A DNA stretch of 23,099 nt from positions 1 to 23,099 of the forward strand of contig VBLS01000115.1 of assembly GCA_005878635.1 (NCBI GenBank). The letters run 5' to 3'. Below are positions 22,471-23,099 of this stretch, one piece after another (position 1 is the stretch's first letter; the number at the start of each line of letters is the position of its first letter). Origin of the DNA: Methanobacteriota archaeon (GTDB lineage: Archaea; Thermoplasmatota; Thermoplasmata; RBG-16-68-12). A program made the translations under genes and the position numbers. The notes beneath the pieces were generated by a model, which saw only the letters and a list, made by a program, of their open reading frames with translations, ran no database searches and had not been told where the DNA came from.

Positions 22471-22664
22471 GTTTCCGTCCGAAAATCATTCGTGATTGGG
22501 ATTGCTCGGCGGACCAAGGAGATTTGGAATTCCACCATGGAGCCCCTTCGAGACGCCTCGCAGGTTCACCGACACCCGCGGTTCTGGATGGAGGAGCGGT
22601 TGAGTGTGCCTCAGGAGTTTGCGGTCGGATTCGCCCTGGCGGGAGCGGCCCGTGCGAGCGTCCG
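22471..22664 (+). other. Intergenic region before the transporter
   Basis: About 190 bases lie between the vWA promoter and the transporter ATG. An open plus frame starting at 22492 (MIGIARRTKEIW...) crosses into the transporter gene in a different frame. I cannot show that it is coding, and I see no repeat or RNA gene here. Confidence 0.3.
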
Positions 22665-23099
22665 ATGCGTCAAGCTTTTCAACGGCGGCTCTTCTCGCCA
22701 GGCGTGTTTCAACCCTGGCGGTCCTTCCCGACGATGGTCGCCAGCGGCCTCGTCATCGGATTCGTGACGGGCGGGTTTCCGGCCTATTCGAGAGAAATCT
22801 CCCAGATTGCCTTGGGCCTCGGGATGACCTTCGCGATGACGGAGATCTCGTTTTCAGGGATCTCCCCCCGACAGGAGTTCCGTCGGTTCCTCGCCTCCCT
22901 GGTGATCACCTACGGAGCGCTCAGCGGACTGATCCTCCTGTTCGCGTTCCTGACTGCGGATGCCGGGATCCACGACGGTTGGGTCCTCATGGCGTCCGTC
23001 CCTCCCGCCATCGCCGTGGTGCCCATCACCGCATACCTCAAGGGCGACACCCGGCGGACGGTCATCTCCCTGGCCATCCTGTACTTGATCGGCCTTCTC
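22665..23099 (+). CDS. Bile acid:sodium symporter-like transporter (5' part; runs off window)
   Basis: A plus-strand frame from ATG 22665 stays open to the right edge, giving 145 residues of a hydrophobic protein. Visible parts are a basic start (MRQAFQRRLFSPG), then helices VASGLVIGFVTGG, ISQIALGLGMTFAMTEI, RFLASLVITYGALSGLILLF and WVLMASVPPAIAVVPITAYL. The last is followed by the charged turn KGDTRR. The PPAxAVVPIT...GD segment is typical of the BASS superfamily of sodium-coupled anion transporters (bile-acid, pantothenate or arsenite type). The substrate is not determinable from this half. The start is uncertain: no clear TATA box was found in the 200 bases before it, and another frame is open from 22492 to 22767. 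Confidence 0.65.
   Translation, partial: MRQAFQRRLFSPGVFQPWRSFPTMVASGLVIGFVTGGFPAYSREISQIALGLGMTFAMTEISFSGISPRQEFRRFLASLVITYGALSGLILLFAFLTADAGIHDGWVLMASVPPAIAVVPITAYLKGDTRRTVISLAILYLIGLL

Noticed and set aside
1..23099. tRNA, rRNA, CRISPR, insertion-sequence or attachment-site signals
   Set aside because: No cloverleaf with a GTTCRA arm, no regularly spaced repeats, no transposase or integrase motifs and no long terminal repeats were seen on reading both strands; a covariance-model scan was not possible here.

Overview
The window is GC-rich and densely packed, and it looks archaeal. The best taxonomic evidence is rpoL (archaeal RNA polymerase subunit L) followed after 4 bases by truD. Further support comes from a small 3-TM protein paired with a tandem winged-helix regulator, a roadblock-type protein, a family-5 uracil-DNA glycosylase, and A/T-rich TATA-like boxes about 26-30 bases before many start codons, which is the archaeal leaderless promoter layout. 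The mix suggests an uncultured Thermoplasmatota-like heterotroph. That placement is inference; no rRNA or other taxonomic marker is present beyond rpoL and truD. I saw no tRNA, rRNA, CRISPR array, insertion sequence or prophage signature.

Layout. 1-4844: a truncated DUF885 gene (-), a divergent metal-dependent amidohydrolase (+), and a minus-strand set of a DsbA-like protein with a C-terminal winged helix, a dodecin and an orphan coiled-coil protein. 4972-6523: rpoL-truD, divergent from the coiled-coil gene. 6549-8993: a two-gene regulator/membrane-protein operon (-), then a divergent exported protein and a tiny Cys/His protein (+). 9021-12060: a tightly coupled minus-strand operon (zinc-ribbon protein, metallo-beta-lactamase nuclease, PPC-domain protein) downstream of a PQQ-type sugar dehydrogenase. 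12118-14580: a uracil-DNA glycosylase, a P-loop protein related to cyclic 2,3-diphosphoglycerate synthetase, and a convergent small membrane protein. 14676-19125: an acyl-CoA block made of a fused 3-hydroxyacyl-CoA dehydrogenase/enoyl-CoA hydratase, a CaiB-type CoA-transferase and a thiolase. 19244-23099: a membrane protein overlapping a roadblock-domain protein, a large von Willebrand A protein with a pilin-like N-terminus (-), and the start of a bile acid:sodium symporter-like transporter that runs off the window.

How they fit together. The fused dehydrogenase/hydratase and the thiolase can carry out the last three steps of beta-oxidation (enoyl-CoA to acetyl-CoA). The CoA-transferase could load an unknown carboxylic acid onto CoA. 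The zinc-ribbon, nuclease and PPC genes share translational coupling and may form a nucleic-acid processing unit. PQQ dehydrogenase and uracil-DNA glycosylase appear to share one bidirectional TATA region. Several start codons are set from TATA spacing together with family N-termini rather than the longest open frame. No known defence or mobile system is visible. The most unusual items are the DsbA-winged-helix fusion, the roadblock/membrane pair without a nearby GTPase, and the von Willebrand A protein with the pilin-like leader.
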